Below, in pieces: positions 44,551-54,135 of a DNA stretch of 64,000 nt. Both the position numbers and the translations under genes were made by a program. The stretch is from Leucobacter viscericola. Lineage in GTDB: Bacteria; Actinomycetota; Actinomycetes; Actinomycetales; Microbacteriaceae. Within the stretch, counting starts at the first letter, position 1. The number at the start of each line of letters is the position of its first letter. The notes under the pieces were generated by a model, which saw only the letters and a list, made by a program, of their open reading frames with translations, did no database searches and had not been told where the DNA came from. The DNA lies in contig NZ_CP049863.1 in the NCBI RefSeq assembly GCF_011299575.1, positions 2,666,001-2,730,000 of the forward strand. Reading direction: 5' to 3'.

Positions 44551-45867
44551 CTAGATCGCGTCGCCGATCAGGGTCTTAGGTGACACCTTCTCCGCGACCT
44601 CGCGACGCTTCATCAGCACGGTGAAGTACCAGGCGGCCAGTGCGCCGACGAGACCGATGGCCGCGCTCACCACAAAGAACATGCTGTTCGCACCCGCGAC
44701 GTTGTCTCCGAAGCCCGTGTAGATCGCGCCGCTAATCCAGGGGATCACGATGTCGGGGAGGTACCCAAAGAACGAGATCATTCCGATTGCAACACCCACA
44801 ACGGCTGGCGGGATCCGGCACTCATCAAGAATTGCCCAGTAGACACCGCGCACCACATACATCAGCAGCCCCGCGGCGACGATCAGCGCATAGATGAGCC
44901 ACATCGCTCCGTTGCCAGGAATAACCGCGAGCGAGATGAGCAGCACCGCTGTGATTGCCATCGCGATTGACAGCACCCGCGACCGGCCAAACTTATCCGC
45001 GAGAAAACCGCCGCTGAAGCCGCCAACCGGCCGCATCCACAGCACAATAACGGTGATCACCCCCGCACCAAGCTGCGTGGCGCCGTGGTTCACGTTCAAG
45101 AACCCGGAGAAGTAGTAGTGCGCCCAGAACAGGGTGTAGCCGCAGAAGATGATGACGATCATCACCCACACCTCACGAATGGTGAGGATCTTGCCGATTG
45201 CTCGGAACGTGTCTTTGGCCGAGGTCTTTTCTGCCGCGCCCTCCTTTTTCTCGCCGCGGTTCGGCATCAAGAAGAACAGTCCAACCGCGATCAACACAAT
45301 CGCGCCGCAGTACATGTAGACGACCGCCTGGAACCCGGCCTTCGTCTCATTGAACGCGAGGTTCGCGCCGCCACCGGTGACAAGCGCAAAGACACCAACG
45401 GCGAGGCTTGCGAGCACGGCCTCAACGAGCCCACGCCCGCCGTCGAGCGCACCGAAGTAGCGGCCCTCTTCGCTGGTGTCGGCCAAGAGGTGCACCGATT
45501 TAAGCAGTGCGCTCCAGAACGTAAACACCGTCGCAAAACCCCAGACCAAAAAGATCGGCAGCAGGAATTCTTTCGGCGGAACCTGGGCGTACACAACACC
45601 GACGCCCGCGGTGACCAGCAGCGAAAAGATAATCAGCAGTTTGACCGAGAAGCGATCCGCCAACCAGCCACTCGGAATGTAGCCGATCACAAACATGAAA
45701 CCGAGCATTGTGTAGAGGCCAGCGAGGTCTGCCTGGCTGATGTCAAACAGGGTGAGGATCGTGGCCTCGAAGTTCTGTCTGAGGTAGACCAGCGGATAGA
45801 TGGAACCTGCAGCAAGAATGAGCAGGGCGAGCTCGAAAATCTTCTTTGATTGAGCGAGCTTTGTCAT
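44551..45867 (-). CDS. MFS transporter
   Basis: This 438-residue protein has about twelve hydrophobic helices. The MFS loop motif between helices 2 and 3 appears as GWLADRFSVK, and a matching second-half motif as GFLADKFGRSR. A charged central loop (NRGEKKEGAAEKTSAKD) splits the halves. It is the last gene of the glpP-led operon, 11 bases after the FGGY kinase, so it probably imports the polyol or sugar used by the operon enzymes, or a phosphorylated form of it. The substrate cannot be read from sequence. Confidence 0.88.
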   Translation of the reverse strand: MTKLAQSKKIFELALLILAAGSIYPLVYLRQNFEATILTLFDISQADLAGLYTMLGFMFVIGYIPSGWLADRFSVKLLIIFSLLVTAGVGVVYAQVPPKEFLLPIFLVWGFATVFTFWSALLKSVHLLADTSEEGRYFGALDGGRGLVEAVLASLAVGVFALVTGGGANLAFNETKAGFQAVVYMYCGAIVLIAVGLFFLMPNRGEKKEGAAEKTSAKDTFRAIGKILTIREVWVMIVIIFCGYTLFWAHYYFSGFLNVNHGATQLGAGVITVIVLWMRPVGGFSGGFLADKFGRSRVLSIAMAITAVLLISLAVIPGNGAMWLIYALIVAAGLLMYVVRGVYWAILDECRIPPAVVGVAIGMISFFGYLPDIVIPWISGAIYTGFGDNVAGANSMFFVVSAAIGLVGALAAWYFTVLMKRREVAEKVSPKTLIGDAI

Positions 45868-45878
45868 GGGTGGTGCTC

Positions 45879-47315
45879 CTAACGGTTGGACAGGATGTGG
45901 GAGGTACGTTCGAGAAGCGCGTCGGTTTGGGCAGAGATATCTGCGTAGACCTCGCCGAGCTCGCGGTAGAGAAGTGCGCGGTCAGGATCCGGCAGAAACA
46001 CGTCTGCCTCGCGCACCATGCGCGCGCTCGCAGCGTCGAAGTCGGGGTAGACGCCGCAGGCCACCGCGGCGCAGATGGCTGCGCCAAGACCCGCCGCGTT
46101 CCGCATTTCGTTTCGCACGGCTGGCACGTTAAACACGTCGGCGAAAATCTGCATGCCGACGTCGCTGTTTGCGCCACCGCCAGACAGCACGAGTTTTTCG
46201 ATCTGTGAGCCGAGCTCGGCCTCCATATCGCTGACGTGCTGTTTCATGCGAAACGCGATGCCCTCGAGAATCGATCGATACATGTGGGCGTAGCCGTGGC
46301 GCTCATCGAAGCCGATGAACATGCCCTTCTTGTGAGGCTGGCTCGGTGAGGCAAGCCAGTCGAGCACACACATGAGCCCGTCCGATCCCGCCGGAATATC
46401 TGCCGCGAGCTCGTTGAGGTACTCCTCGCGCCCGATGCCGCGCTCGGCGGCGGCCTGGGTGATCTCGGCGCCGACAAGATTGCGCAGCCACGAGACGGTC
46501 CACATGCCGCGGCGAATGCCCGCGCTCTCGTAGACGTAGCGGTGTGGCTCTGAGGCGAAGTTCGTGAAGTAGTACTGGGGATCCTTGGCGAATGTCGGCC
46601 CAACGACCATCGCCGCAATGTAGGTGCCGAGCGAAACGAGGCCGACCCGCTCGTCGCGCAGGCCGGCGCCGAGCGCTTCTGCTGCCTTGTCGTTTGCGGT
46701 GTGCACAACGGGCAGACCCTCTGGAATGCCCGTCGCCGCAGCGAACGCGCTGTTTACATACCCGCCAATCTCACCCGGCATCTTGAGCTCAAACAGCATC
46801 TCGCGAGAGATTCCAAACGAGTCAAAGGTGTCGGGATCACTGAACCAGTCCCAGGTGCCCACGTCCATCGGCCAGGGGCCGATGTAGTTCGCTGCGGTGT
46901 CGGTAAGGCTGCCCGTGATGCGGCCCATGATGTAGCCGGAGGTCGTGGTGACGTAGGCAACATCATCGGACTCGTGTTCGTAGGGGCGTGAGAGTCGCAG
47001 ATCCATCCAGCTCTGCACGGGAGCCGCGAGTGTGCCGTCCGCGCGCACGAGCGCACGGCAGCAGCGGATCGTGCACAGGCCGACCCCGACGATGTCGGCG
47101 GGGTCACCAGGAAACTGGCGCATGGCACGAGCAGCAGCCGCTTCGAGGGTCGTGTAGAGGTCATCGTCGGGGTGCTCCACGACGCCGGGCGCGGGGGTGT
47201 GCATGGGGGCGAGCGCTTCGGCGGTCTCGCACACGATGTGCCCCTCGGTGTCAAAAATGACCACCTTGGTGCTCTGCGAGCCGCCGTCGATGCCGATCAG
47301 ATATTTCGTTGTCAT
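45879..47315 (-). CDS. FGGY-family carbohydrate kinase
   Basis: This 478-residue cytoplasmic kinase transfers ATP phosphate to a sugar or polyol. The N-terminal actin-like fold begins IGIDGGSQSTKVVIFDTEG. SWMDLRLSRPYE follows in the substrate domain. The second nucleotide-binding half has VGLVSLGTYIA and LSGGGANSDVGMQIFADVFN. The length is normal for xylulokinase/glycerol kinase relatives. The operon is headed by a glycerol-3-phosphate-type antiterminator, so glycerol or a similar polyol is a reasonable substrate guess. ATG 47315 is the start; the SDR stop lies 21 bases upstream. Confidence 0.9.
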   Translation of the reverse strand: MTTKYLIGIDGGSQSTKVVIFDTEGHIVCETAEALAPMHTPAPGVVEHPDDDLYTTLEAAAARAMRQFPGDPADIVGVGLCTIRCCRALVRADGTLAAPVQSWMDLRLSRPYEHESDDVAYVTTTSGYIMGRITGSLTDTAANYIGPWPMDVGTWDWFSDPDTFDSFGISREMLFELKMPGEIGGYVNSAFAAATGIPEGLPVVHTANDKAAEALGAGLRDERVGLVSLGTYIAAMVVGPTFAKDPQYYFTNFASEPHRYVYESAGIRRGMWTVSWLRNLVGAEITQAAAERGIGREEYLNELAADIPAGSDGLMCVLDWLASPSQPHKKGMFIGFDERHGYAHMYRSILEGIAFRMKQHVSDMEAELGSQIEKLVLSGGGANSDVGMQIFADVFNVPAVRNEMRNAAGLGAAICAAVACGVYPDFDAASARMVREADVFLPDPDRALLYRELGEVYADISAQTDALLERTSHILSNR

Positions 47316-47336
47316 AGTGCTGCTGTTTCAGGATCG

Positions 47337-48125
47337 CTAGCGAACCAGGTATCCGCCGTCGACGCTCAGAATGTGACCGTTGACGTAGTCGGAGGCGCGG
47401 CTGGCGAGGAACGCGGTTGCGCCCATGAGGTCTTGTGTCTGCCCCCAGCGGCCCGCGGGAACGTGATTCATGACGTGCTGATTCGCGGCGGGGTTCGCCC
47501 GGGTTTCTGCCGTGAGTGGAGTCGCGTAGTAGCCGGGCGCGATCCCGTTCACCTGAATGCCAAACGGCGCGAGCTCGTCGCAGTACGCCTTCGTGAGGCC
47601 AGCGATGCCGTGTTTGGTTGCTGCGTACGCTGGCGACCACTGGCCGCCCAGAAAGGTAAAGACCGAGCAGATGTTGATGATCTTGCCGCTGCCCTGCGGA
47701 ATCATAAACTTCGCAACCTCGTGGCTCATCTCGAACGCCGCGGTGAGGTTCAGCGCGACCATCGGGTCCCACTGCTCGCGCGTGAACTTGAGCACGTCAG
47801 GTTCGTTGATGCAGCGCCCTGCGCTGTTCACGAGAATGTCGACGCTGCCGAACTCGCTGACGCAGCGCTCGGCGACCTGCTGCGGCACCCCGCTCGCCGT
47901 TATGTCGGCGTGCATGTAGGCGTAGCGCGATCCTGAAGCCTCGACGAGTTTCTGTGTTTCGCCGTCATCGGGCATCACACTCGCGGCCAACACGTTGGCC
48001 CCCATGCTGGCGAGGGCGGTCGAGAATGCCTGCCCGAGACCTGAGTTGCCACCGGTCACAATTGCGTTTTTCCCGCGAAGTGAGAAAAAGTCTGCACCGA
48101 AGTCAGCGATGTTCAGTTCGTTCAT
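47337..48125 (-). CDS. SDR oxidoreductase (gluconate 5-dehydrogenase-like)
   Basis: This 262-residue classical short-chain dehydrogenase starts at ATG 48125. It has TGGNSGLGQAF for NAD(P) binding, NSAG, the catalytic serine in NICSVFTFLGG, and YAATKHG with Tyr and Lys. PGYYATPLT and the DGGYLVR end are as in gluconate 5-dehydrogenase and 2-deoxygluconate 3-dehydrogenase relatives. Its place between an FAD oxidase and an FGGY kinase suggests it interconverts a polyol and a keto-sugar before phosphorylation. Confidence 0.9.
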   Translation of the reverse strand: MNELNIADFGADFFSLRGKNAIVTGGNSGLGQAFSTALASMGANVLAASVMPDDGETQKLVEASGSRYAYMHADITASGVPQQVAERCVSEFGSVDILVNSAGRCINEPDVLKFTREQWDPMVALNLTAAFEMSHEVAKFMIPQGSGKIINICSVFTFLGGQWSPAYAATKHGIAGLTKAYCDELAPFGIQVNGIAPGYYATPLTAETRANPAANQHVMNHVPAGRWGQTQDLMGATAFLASRASDYVNGHILSVDGGYLVR

Positions 48126-48167
48126 GGGGTACCTATCTGCTGTGATGGGGTTTTGAAAGAGGGGGTG

Positions 48168-48217
48168 GTTGATTGCGGCGCGGGATCACCTGCTCGTGCC
48201 GCCGCGCCACAATCAAC
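48168..48217. repeat. Intergenic hairpin inside the operon
   Basis: Arms 48168-48183 and 48202-48217 are 16-base complements with one mismatch (GTTGATTG.GGCGCGG). It lies in the 99-base gap between the FAD oxidase and SDR genes. With no T-run it is more likely a processing or stability element, or a small repeat, than a terminator. Confidence 0.6.
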
Positions 48218-48224
48218 GCGGGTG

Positions 48225-49687
48225 TTACTTTTCGAGCGGGAAGATGGTGCCCTTGTTCATGATGCCGTTGGGATCGAACGCCGCCTTGAGGGTCTCGAGC
48301 ATGTACAGCGAGGAGCCGTATTCTTCGGCAAGGAAGTGGGTGCGGTGCTTACCGACGCCGTGGTGGTGGCACATCGATCCGCCGAGCTTCAGGGTCTCCT
48401 CGACAATGATGTTCTGGATCGGATCGTGGTAGCGCGTGCGCTCCTCGGTGGGATCGCAGTCGATCTTGTAGTAATACACGAAGTACATGTTGGTGCCGTT
48501 GATGTAGCTGTGGCTTGAGTGCCCGCCGAGCAGCGTGAATTGCGCGGGAACCTCGGCACGAATACGGGCGATGGCGTTTTTGTAGATGTCGCCGATGACG
48601 CTCCAGTTGCCCGAGATCTCGGTGGTAAAGCCGTTGTTGAGGGTCTCGCGAATCTCGACGCGCTCCTCTTCGATCTTCGAGACGTCCCAGTTGAGGTTGT
48701 TGAACCACTCCTCGATCAGAGCACCGTCGACGCGGTCGGCCTCGGGAAGGTCGCGACGATCTCTTCGATGGCGTTACCGGTTGCATCGGCAATGCCCTTC
48801 GGGCCCTCCGCCACAAAAATGAGCACACAACGGCCGTCAGAGAAGTGCTTGAAGTGGTACAGGCCGTCCTCTTGATCGTAGAGGCGCGCAACCGAGGGGC
48901 GGTAGCCCGCCGTGACCACCTGGCGCAGAATCTCAATGCCCGTGTTGATGTCGTCGAGCAGGTAGCCGTAGAACTTGTTGTTCTGAGGGTAGTGGCGGAA
49001 GATCTTGACGCTGACCTCGGTGATGTAATTGAGGGCGCCCTCGTTGCCGAGCACCAGGTGGCGAATGTCGGGCCCAGCGGCGCGGCGCGGCACATTTTTG
49101 ATGCGGCAGATCTCACCGTTCGGGAAGACGGTCTCGACGCCAACGAGCATGTCTTCGATGCCGCCGTAGAGGGTTGAGAACTGGCCGATCGAACGGGTTG
49201 CGACGAGCCCACCGAACTGGGCGAGTGGCTTCGACTGCGGGGAGTGGCCGGTGGTAAAACCGATCTTGCGCAGTTCGTCTTCGAGCTGCTCAAGGCCAAC
49301 ACCGCACTGCACCGTGGCGAGCATGTCGGTGGTATTGATCTCAAGGATCTGGTTCATGAGCGAACCGTCAACCACGATGGAGTTCTCAACGACGGTCTCA
49401 AGCCCGCCCTCGGTTGCACTGCCGCCGGTCTTGGGCACGACGTTGATGCGGTGTTCGTTCGCAAACACCAGAATCTTGGCGACTTCCTCCTTGGAGACCG
49501 GCTTCACGACCGCGGCGGGCAGCGGCAGTGAGTAGGTTCCGAACACGTTCTCGACCTTGTAGTAGCGATCGACGCTGTTTTCTTTGAGGGTTTGCTCGTC
49601 GGTCAGCACCCGGTCGGGTGACAACATCTCGGTGTAGGCGACAACAATCTGTTCGCGGGTGAGTGTTGTGGTGATGGTGTCTAGCAC
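48225..49687 (-). pseudogene. FAD-binding oxidase/dehydrogenase (frameshifted)
   Basis: This gene encodes an FAD-linked oxidase of the vanillyl-alcohol-oxidase/alkylglycerone-phosphate-synthase type. The first frame starts at GTG 49687 (AAAGGAA upstream). It has the FAD domain (VVPKTGGSATEGGLE, SIVVDGSLMNQILEI, FGGLVATRSIGQF, NEGALNYITEVSV) and stops at 48716. The sequence continues without stops in the next frame from EADRVDGALIEEWFNN to the normal C-terminus (GGSMCHHHGVGKHR, LKAAFDPNGIMNKG). One base is missing from the CCCGAGG run near 48744. The intact protein would have about 487 residues. By the glpP context its substrate may be glycerol 3-phosphate or a related polyol phosphate. It may be a real lesion or a sequencing error; the rest of the operon is intact. 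Confidence 0.82.
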
Positions 49688-49752
49688 GGGGCAAGATTCC
49701 TTTCGCGGGGCAGCTGGGGCGGAAAACAGGCAAAGAGACCGTGCGGAGGCAC

Positions 49753-49800
49753 AAAAAAAGAACAGCAATCTCCCTTAGGTAAAAAGGAGGCTGCTGTTCT
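49753..49800 (-). promoter_or_regulatory. Leader terminator, probable GlpP antitermination site
   Basis: Read leftward, AGAACAGCA pairs with TGCTGTTCT, and an inner CTCC/GGGAG pair is separated by a small bulge. A T7 run follows at once. It sits about 65 bases before the FAD oxidase start and about 80 after the glpP stop. In Bacillus, GlpP acts on just such a leader terminator before glpD. By analogy this should be read through only when the inducer is present. Confidence 0.75.
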
Positions 49801-49879
49801 CTAATCTCTAGCAACCGTTCCGACCGAGATCGAAACGTGTATTCAGTTGTGAGTTCTTCCCTGGATGCTAGCACACCCG

Positions 49880-50488
49880 CTACATCTTCCAAACGTCCCG
49901 GTTTGAGGACGCGATTGCGATGGCACCGGCGTCGAGTGCGTTGAGCACGTCCTGTTTGTCGCAGACGAGTCCGCCGGCGATTAAGGGCAGATCAACGTCT
50001 TCCTTGATCCAGGAGATCACCCGCGGCATACACCCGGGGAGAATTTCGACAGCGTCAGCCCCCGAGATGCCGAGTTGCTTGGGCAGGTTGTGATAGCTGA
50101 ACGAGTCAACGAGAAACATGCGGTGGATGCTGGCGAGCTTCTTCGATTTGGCGTACTTCACCATCATCGCCTTTGTGCTCAAGATGCCATCAAGGGCGGT
50201 GTTTGCCTGCAGAAAGTCGATCGTGACCGTTTTGCTCGAGAACCCCTCGATCAGGTCGACATCAACGAAAACCGTCTTGCCGGCATCTTTGAGTGTCTCG
50301 ACAATGGAGGGGATCGTGAGGATCGATCCAAAGAGCACAAACACCACCGGGCACTGCGTCTGCAGGACTGCCTTGGCATCGGCCTCACTTTTGACACTGG
50401 CAATGACGGGGTGCAGCAGCAACACATCTTCAAGCGAGGAGTGGGCTGCTGTGTTGCTGCGTGACGAAGCGGTATCGAGGGGGCTCAC
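49880..50488 (-). CDS. glpP: GlpP-family glycerol-3-phosphate-responsive antiterminator
   Basis: This 202-residue protein from GTG 50488 (AAGGAT seven bases upstream) belongs to the GlpP antiterminator family. It has a TIM-barrel-like fold with family blocks: HPVIASVKS, CPVVFVLFGSILTIPSIVE, VFVDVDLIEGFSS, DGILSTKAMMVKYAK, HRMFLVDSFSY, ADAVEILPGCMPRVI, PLIAGGLV and AIASSNRDVWKM. Family members bind an mRNA leader in the presence of glycerol 3-phosphate and prevent termination. A fitting leader hairpin lies directly downstream, before the FAD oxidase operon. The open frame runs on to 50977, but that part overlaps the divergent SDR and has no similarity. Confidence 0.92.
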   Translation of the reverse strand: MSPLDTASSRSNTAAHSSLEDVLLLHPVIASVKSEADAKAVLQTQCPVVFVLFGSILTIPSIVETLKDAGKTVFVDVDLIEGFSSKTVTIDFLQANTALDGILSTKAMMVKYAKSKKLASIHRMFLVDSFSYHNLPKQLGISGADAVEILPGCMPRVISWIKEDVDLPLIAGGLVCDKQDVLNALDAGAIAIASSNRDVWKM

Positions 50489-50584
50489 CGGTGAGATCCT
50501 TAGTGTGTGCGGGGTGGAGGCTGCCTGCAGGGGAGGCAAGTGAGATAAGCATAGCCGCGGTGTCGAAGCTGCAAGAATGGGAAC

Positions 50585-51346
50585 ATGACTGACCTGACGC
50601 AGCGACCCACCACCATCATCACCGGGGGCACACGAGGGATCGGCGCCGCTATTGCTCGCCGACTTGCCCTTGCGGGGCACGACCTGTTTTTGGTCTACCG
50701 CAATCGCGCCGATGAGGCCGAACTGGTGGCGGCAGAGTGCCAAGCCGCGGGCGCTCGGGTTGAGTTGTTGCAGGCCGATCTCGCCGACTTGGACGCCGCC
50801 GAGGCGGTCGTTGGCGAGGCTGTTGCTCGCTTCGGTCGCGTCACCGGTCTGGTCAACAACGCCGGTATTACGGGTCGCATTGGCAGCTTCCTCGACGCTC
50901 CGATCGAAGAGACCGAGCACATGTTCCGCCTCAACGTACTCGCACCGATTGTGCTGACCCGTTCTGCGATTCGGCACATGTCAACGGAGCTGGGAGGATC
51001 CGGCGGCGCCATTGTCAACATCTCCTCCGGGGCGGCCACCAGCGGTGCCGCCCACACTTACGTGCCCTACTCGATGAGCAAGGCAGCGATCAACATGCTG
51101 ACCCTCGGTACCGCCCGCGAGTTCGCCGCCGCCGGGGTGCGCGTGAACACGGTTTCGCCGGGCACCACCCGCACTGAGATTCACGCCGACGCGGGCCGCC
51201 CCAATGCCCCGGAGGAGCGCGCTGCGGGCATTCCGATGGGCCGCGCGGGCAACCCCGAAGAGATCGCGGGTGCCGTCGCCTACCTGCTGGGCCCCGAAGC
51301 CAGTTACACAACGGGCACAGACATCAGGATCGCCGGGGGTAACTGA
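50585..51346 (+). CDS. SDR oxidoreductase
   Basis: This 253-residue short-chain dehydrogenase starts at ATG 50585. It shows ITGGTRGIGAAIA for the cofactor, NNAGITG, NISSGAA with catalytic Ser, and YSMSKAA with Tyr and Lys. The C-terminal GPEASYTTGTDIRIAGGN is typical. It resembles FabG-like or glucose-dehydrogenase-like members. It is divergent from glpP across a 96-base gap, so it could be co-regulated with the polyol operon, but nothing shows this directly. The substrate is unknown. Confidence 0.9.
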   Translation: MTDLTQRPTTIITGGTRGIGAAIARRLALAGHDLFLVYRNRADEAELVAAECQAAGARVELLQADLADLDAAEAVVGEAVARFGRVTGLVNNAGITGRIGSFLDAPIEETEHMFRLNVLAPIVLTRSAIRHMSTELGGSGGAIVNISSGAATSGAAHTYVPYSMSKAAINMLTLGTAREFAAAGVRVNTVSPGTTRTEIHADAGRPNAPEERAAGIPMGRAGNPEEIAGAVAYLLGPEASYTTGTDIRIAGGN

Positions 51347-51367
51347 CGCCCCGCGCCTTCCTGCGGA

Positions 51368-52357
51368 TTACGCCGAAGGAACGGGTGCCGCGATCCTGAC
51401 CGATGCCAGCTGCTCGGCCCGGGTCGGGGCCGCGTGCACCGTGATGAGTTCATCGACGTCGGCGAACTTCGCAAAGGCCTCAAGCTCGTTGAGCACACGA
51501 TCCCGCGCCCCAATCGCGGTGTACTTCAGCATGCCACGAATCTCCACGGCGGCAGGGGTGTCGAACAGCTGCGAGGCCTCGTCGGTGGTCAACTCGCGCT
51601 CGCGGCCGCGTGACAGAAAGCGGCGCACGCGGTCGAGCTCGGTACGGGCATACAACGCTTCCGCCGCCTCATCGGTCTCGGCTGCAACAACGTTGACCCC
51701 CGCGCTCACGTAGGGCGTGGGGTGCGCCTCGCTCGGCACGTAGTGTGCGCGGTAGTGCTGCACGGCGGCGGTCAGGGCCTGCGGTGCGAAGTGGGAGGCA
51801 AACGAGTACGGCAGCCCGAGCTGTGCCGCGAGGCTCGCACCGAACAGGCTCGAGCCGAGAATCGTGAGGGGCACGTTGGTGCCGCGCCCCGGATACGCGT
51901 TAACCGCGGTGCGGGGGAGTTCGTCGGAGAGGTAGCGCTGCAGCTCCATGACGTCCTGCGGAAAGTTATCGGCAGCCTGCAGGGTACGGCGCAGGGCTCG
52001 GAAGGTGGCACCATCGGTGCCGGGTGCCCGCCCGAGGCCGAGGTCGATCCTGCCCGGGTGCAGTTCTGCGAGCATGCCAAACTGCTCGGCGATCACGAGC
52101 GGTGAGTGGTTCGGCAGCATAACGCCGCCCGCACCCAAGCCGATCGTGTTGGTGTGAGCGGCAATGTGCGCGATGAGCACGGCAGTCGCGCTCGACGCAA
52201 TCGAGGCCATGTTGTGGTGCTCGGCGTACCAGATGCGACGGTAACCGCTGCGCTCGGCCGTTTGAGCAACCTCCACCGAGTGGGTGAAAGCGTCGGCAAT
52301 GCTGCCGTCCGCTTCGACGGTTGCGAGATCCAGGATCGAGAGCGGGGTTGCAGTCAT
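51368..52357 (-). CDS. Luciferase-like (LLM) flavin-dependent oxidoreductase
   Basis: This 329-residue protein from ATG 52357 begins [20 protein letters not shown], as in the bacterial luciferase-like monooxygenase branch. Further marks are [32 protein letters not shown] and [14 protein letters not shown], the flavin-binding TIM barrel. The frame extends to 52456, but into the upstream MFS gene and without similarity. It is 56 bases behind the MHS-type transporter and is probably in one operon. The transporter may import the substrate it oxidises, with reduced flavin supplied from elsewhere. Confidence 0.9.
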   Translation of the reverse strand: MTATPLSILDLATVEADGSIADAFTHSVEVAQTAERSGYRRIWYAEHHNMASIASSATAVLIAHIAAHTNTIGLGAGGVMLPNHSPLVIAEQFGMLAELHPGRIDLGLGRAPGTDGATFRALRRTLQAADNFPQDVMELQRYLSDELPRTAVNAYPGRGTNVPLTILGSSLFGASLAAQLGLPYSFASHFAPQALTAAVQHYRAHYVPSEAHPTPYVSAGVNVVAAETDEAAEALYARTELDRVRRFLSRGRERELTTDEASQLFDTPAAVEIRGMLKYTAIGARDRVLNELEAFAKFADVDELITVHAAPTRAEQLASVRIAAPVPSA

Positions 52358-52413
52358 GAGGAGTGCAACCCCGCTCGATCCCGCGCTATTCCCTAGAGGG
52401 TTGGCCGCGGGGT

Positions 52414-53796
52414 TTAGACCCGCGCGAAGTCCTTCTCCGAGGTCCAGTTCTCCCACTGGCCGCTGTTCTCGAACTCAATATCGAGGGGAATGTTGGAGCG
52501 ATCGCGCAGGATTGTCGTCGCAAACAGGCCGATGAACGTAATGAACATCAGGTAGACCGTGATCGCCCAAGTGGTCTCGTAGGTTTGCAGCAGCACCTGC
52601 GCGATGGTGGGAGCGAACGCGCCGCCGATCACACCGCCAAGGGCGTAGCTGATCGAGATTCCCGAGTAGCGCAGCGAGGCGGGGAAGCTCTCGGCGAACC
52701 ACACAGCAGCAGGCCCATACGTCAGGCCGAGGCCAACCGCGAGCAGGCAGGTGCCAAGAAGCACGTGGAAGGCGTCGCCGCCCATGACGAACTGGAAGAG
52801 TGGGATCACGCCGATCGCCTGGATGAGCCAGGCGAAGGTCATGAGCTTCTTGCGCCCGAAGCGGTCGGAGAGCGGGCCCGAGAAGAACGTGAAGATGCCC
52901 CACACGAGTGCGGCTGTGAGCACCGCAAGCTGCACCTGCACGGGGTCGTAGCCGAGACCGCCCTCTGTCGTCGGACGCGAGGCGAGGCCCTGCACGTAAC
53001 CACCGGTCAGCATGTAGCCGACGCCGTTGTTGCCCGCGAACAGCAGGGCGCACAGAATGACGAGGGGAGTGTGGCGCTTGAAGACCTGCACGATCGGGGC
53101 GGATCCCTGCTGTTTGCTCTCCTTGATCTCGCTGAACACGGGGGACTCGTCGACCGTGCGGCGGATGATGAAGCCCGCAACAATCAGCACAACCGAGATG
53201 AGGAACGGCACACGCCAGCCCCACTGCTCAAACGCCTCGCCCGGCGCAATGACTCGCATAAAGGCGAGCACGCCCGAGGCGAGCAGCATGCCGAGTGGCA
53301 CACCCAGCTGCGGGAAGATGCCGTAGAAACCGCGCTTGCCCTTGGGGGCGTGCTCCACCGTCATGAGTACGGCACCGCCCCATTCGCCACCAGCGGAGAT
53401 GCCCTGCAGGATGCGGAGGAAAATGAGGAGCGCGGGTGCCGCGTAGCCGATCGTGTCGTAGGTCGGCAGCAGGCCGATGCCCACCGTTGCAATGCCCATG
53501 AGCAGCAGGGTGATGACGAGCATCGGGCGGCGGCCGAGTTTGTCGCCGAAGTGGCCGGCGAGGAACGCACCGAGCGGGCGGAACAGGAACGAGAGGCCGA
53601 TTGTGATGAGGGAGAGGATCTGCATCATCTGCGGCCCCGCTGGTTCAAAGAAGAGCTTTGCCAGGACCAGGTTGGCGGCGAACGCGTAGATGAAGAAGTC
53701 GTACCACTCGATGGTCGTTCCGACGATCGATGCGGCAACGACTTTACGGCGTTCTCTCGCTGAAGTTGGGGTGGGCGAATGGGGAGAGTTCACCAT
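52414..53796 (-). CDS. MHS-family MFS transporter
   Basis: This 460-residue permease starts at ATG 53796, preceded by AAGGAT. It is of the metabolite:H+ symporter type: [20 protein letters not shown] at the first helix, [19 protein letters not shown] in the 2-3 loop, [17 protein letters not shown] in helix 4, and [14 protein letters not shown] in the second half. Twelve helices are expected. Relatives carry organic acids, betaines or aromatic acids with protons. It is paired with the LLM oxidoreductase; the substrate is not known. Confidence 0.93.
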   Translation of the reverse strand: MVNSPHSPTPTSARERRKVVAASIVGTTIEWYDFFIYAFAANLVLAKLFFEPAGPQMMQILSLITIGLSFLFRPLGAFLAGHFGDKLGRRPMLVITLLLMGIATVGIGLLPTYDTIGYAAPALLIFLRILQGISAGGEWGGAVLMTVEHAPKGKRGFYGIFPQLGVPLGMLLASGVLAFMRVIAPGEAFEQWGWRVPFLISVVLIVAGFIIRRTVDESPVFSEIKESKQQGSAPIVQVFKRHTPLVILCALLFAGNNGVGYMLTGGYVQGLASRPTTEGGLGYDPVQVQLAVLTAALVWGIFTFFSGPLSDRFGRKKLMTFAWLIQAIGVIPLFQFVMGGDAFHVLLGTCLLAVGLGLTYGPAAVWFAESFPASLRYSGISISYALGGVIGGAFAPTIAQVLLQTYETTWAITVYLMFITFIGLFATTILRDRSNIPLDIEFENSGQWENWTSEKDFARV

Positions 53797-54135
53797 GTGA
53801 CATCCTTGTCTAACTATCGAACAAACGAACAGGGTCTTATCTTACATAAGTTGCCCAGTCTGCTCAATAGTTTCGTGGGATTTTTGGCCGGGTGGGTTCT
53901 TCTAACCCCCGGAGTTGCGTGCGCCTGGGAAGGTCAATTCATTCCGCTGGTATTTGACCAAAACGGTGATCACCCGGGCCGGATTGTTCGTCCAAACGAT
54001 AAGGAATGCAATAGAAACCGATGTAGATGATTCGCTTCACATCAGTTCCCTTTCATGCCTCAAGACCTTCTGAACGACGGCAAACCACTGTAACGCCTCC
54101 AAACATGTAGTTCAGCGATAACACCGGAAGTCCGG
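53797..54135. other. Spacer with MHS transporter promoter
   Basis: This 339-base spacer is relatively A/T-rich and holds no supportable gene. Near the transporter start is a palindrome CTTAT-CTTAC-ATAAG (53836-53850), a possible operator. A single rightward frame (53779-54030) exists but begins inside the transporter gene and lacks a ribosome site. Confidence 0.45.

Noticed and set aside
48349..49344. 331-aa leftward frame across the FAD oxidase.
   Set aside because: It is the wrong frame over both halves of the oxidase, with a Ser/Arg-rich product.
50489..50977. N-terminal extension of glpP (open frame to 50977).
   Set aside because: It overlaps the divergent SDR and has no family similarity; GTG 50488 has a good ribosome site.
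52363..53763. 466-aa rightward frame opposite the MHS transporter.
   Set aside because: The transporter on the other strand is unmistakable; the antisense product is highly charged, repetitive and without a domain.
53779..54030. 83-aa rightward frame upstream of the MHS transporter.
   Set aside because: It starts inside the transporter gene on the other strand, has no ribosome site and lies in the promoter region.
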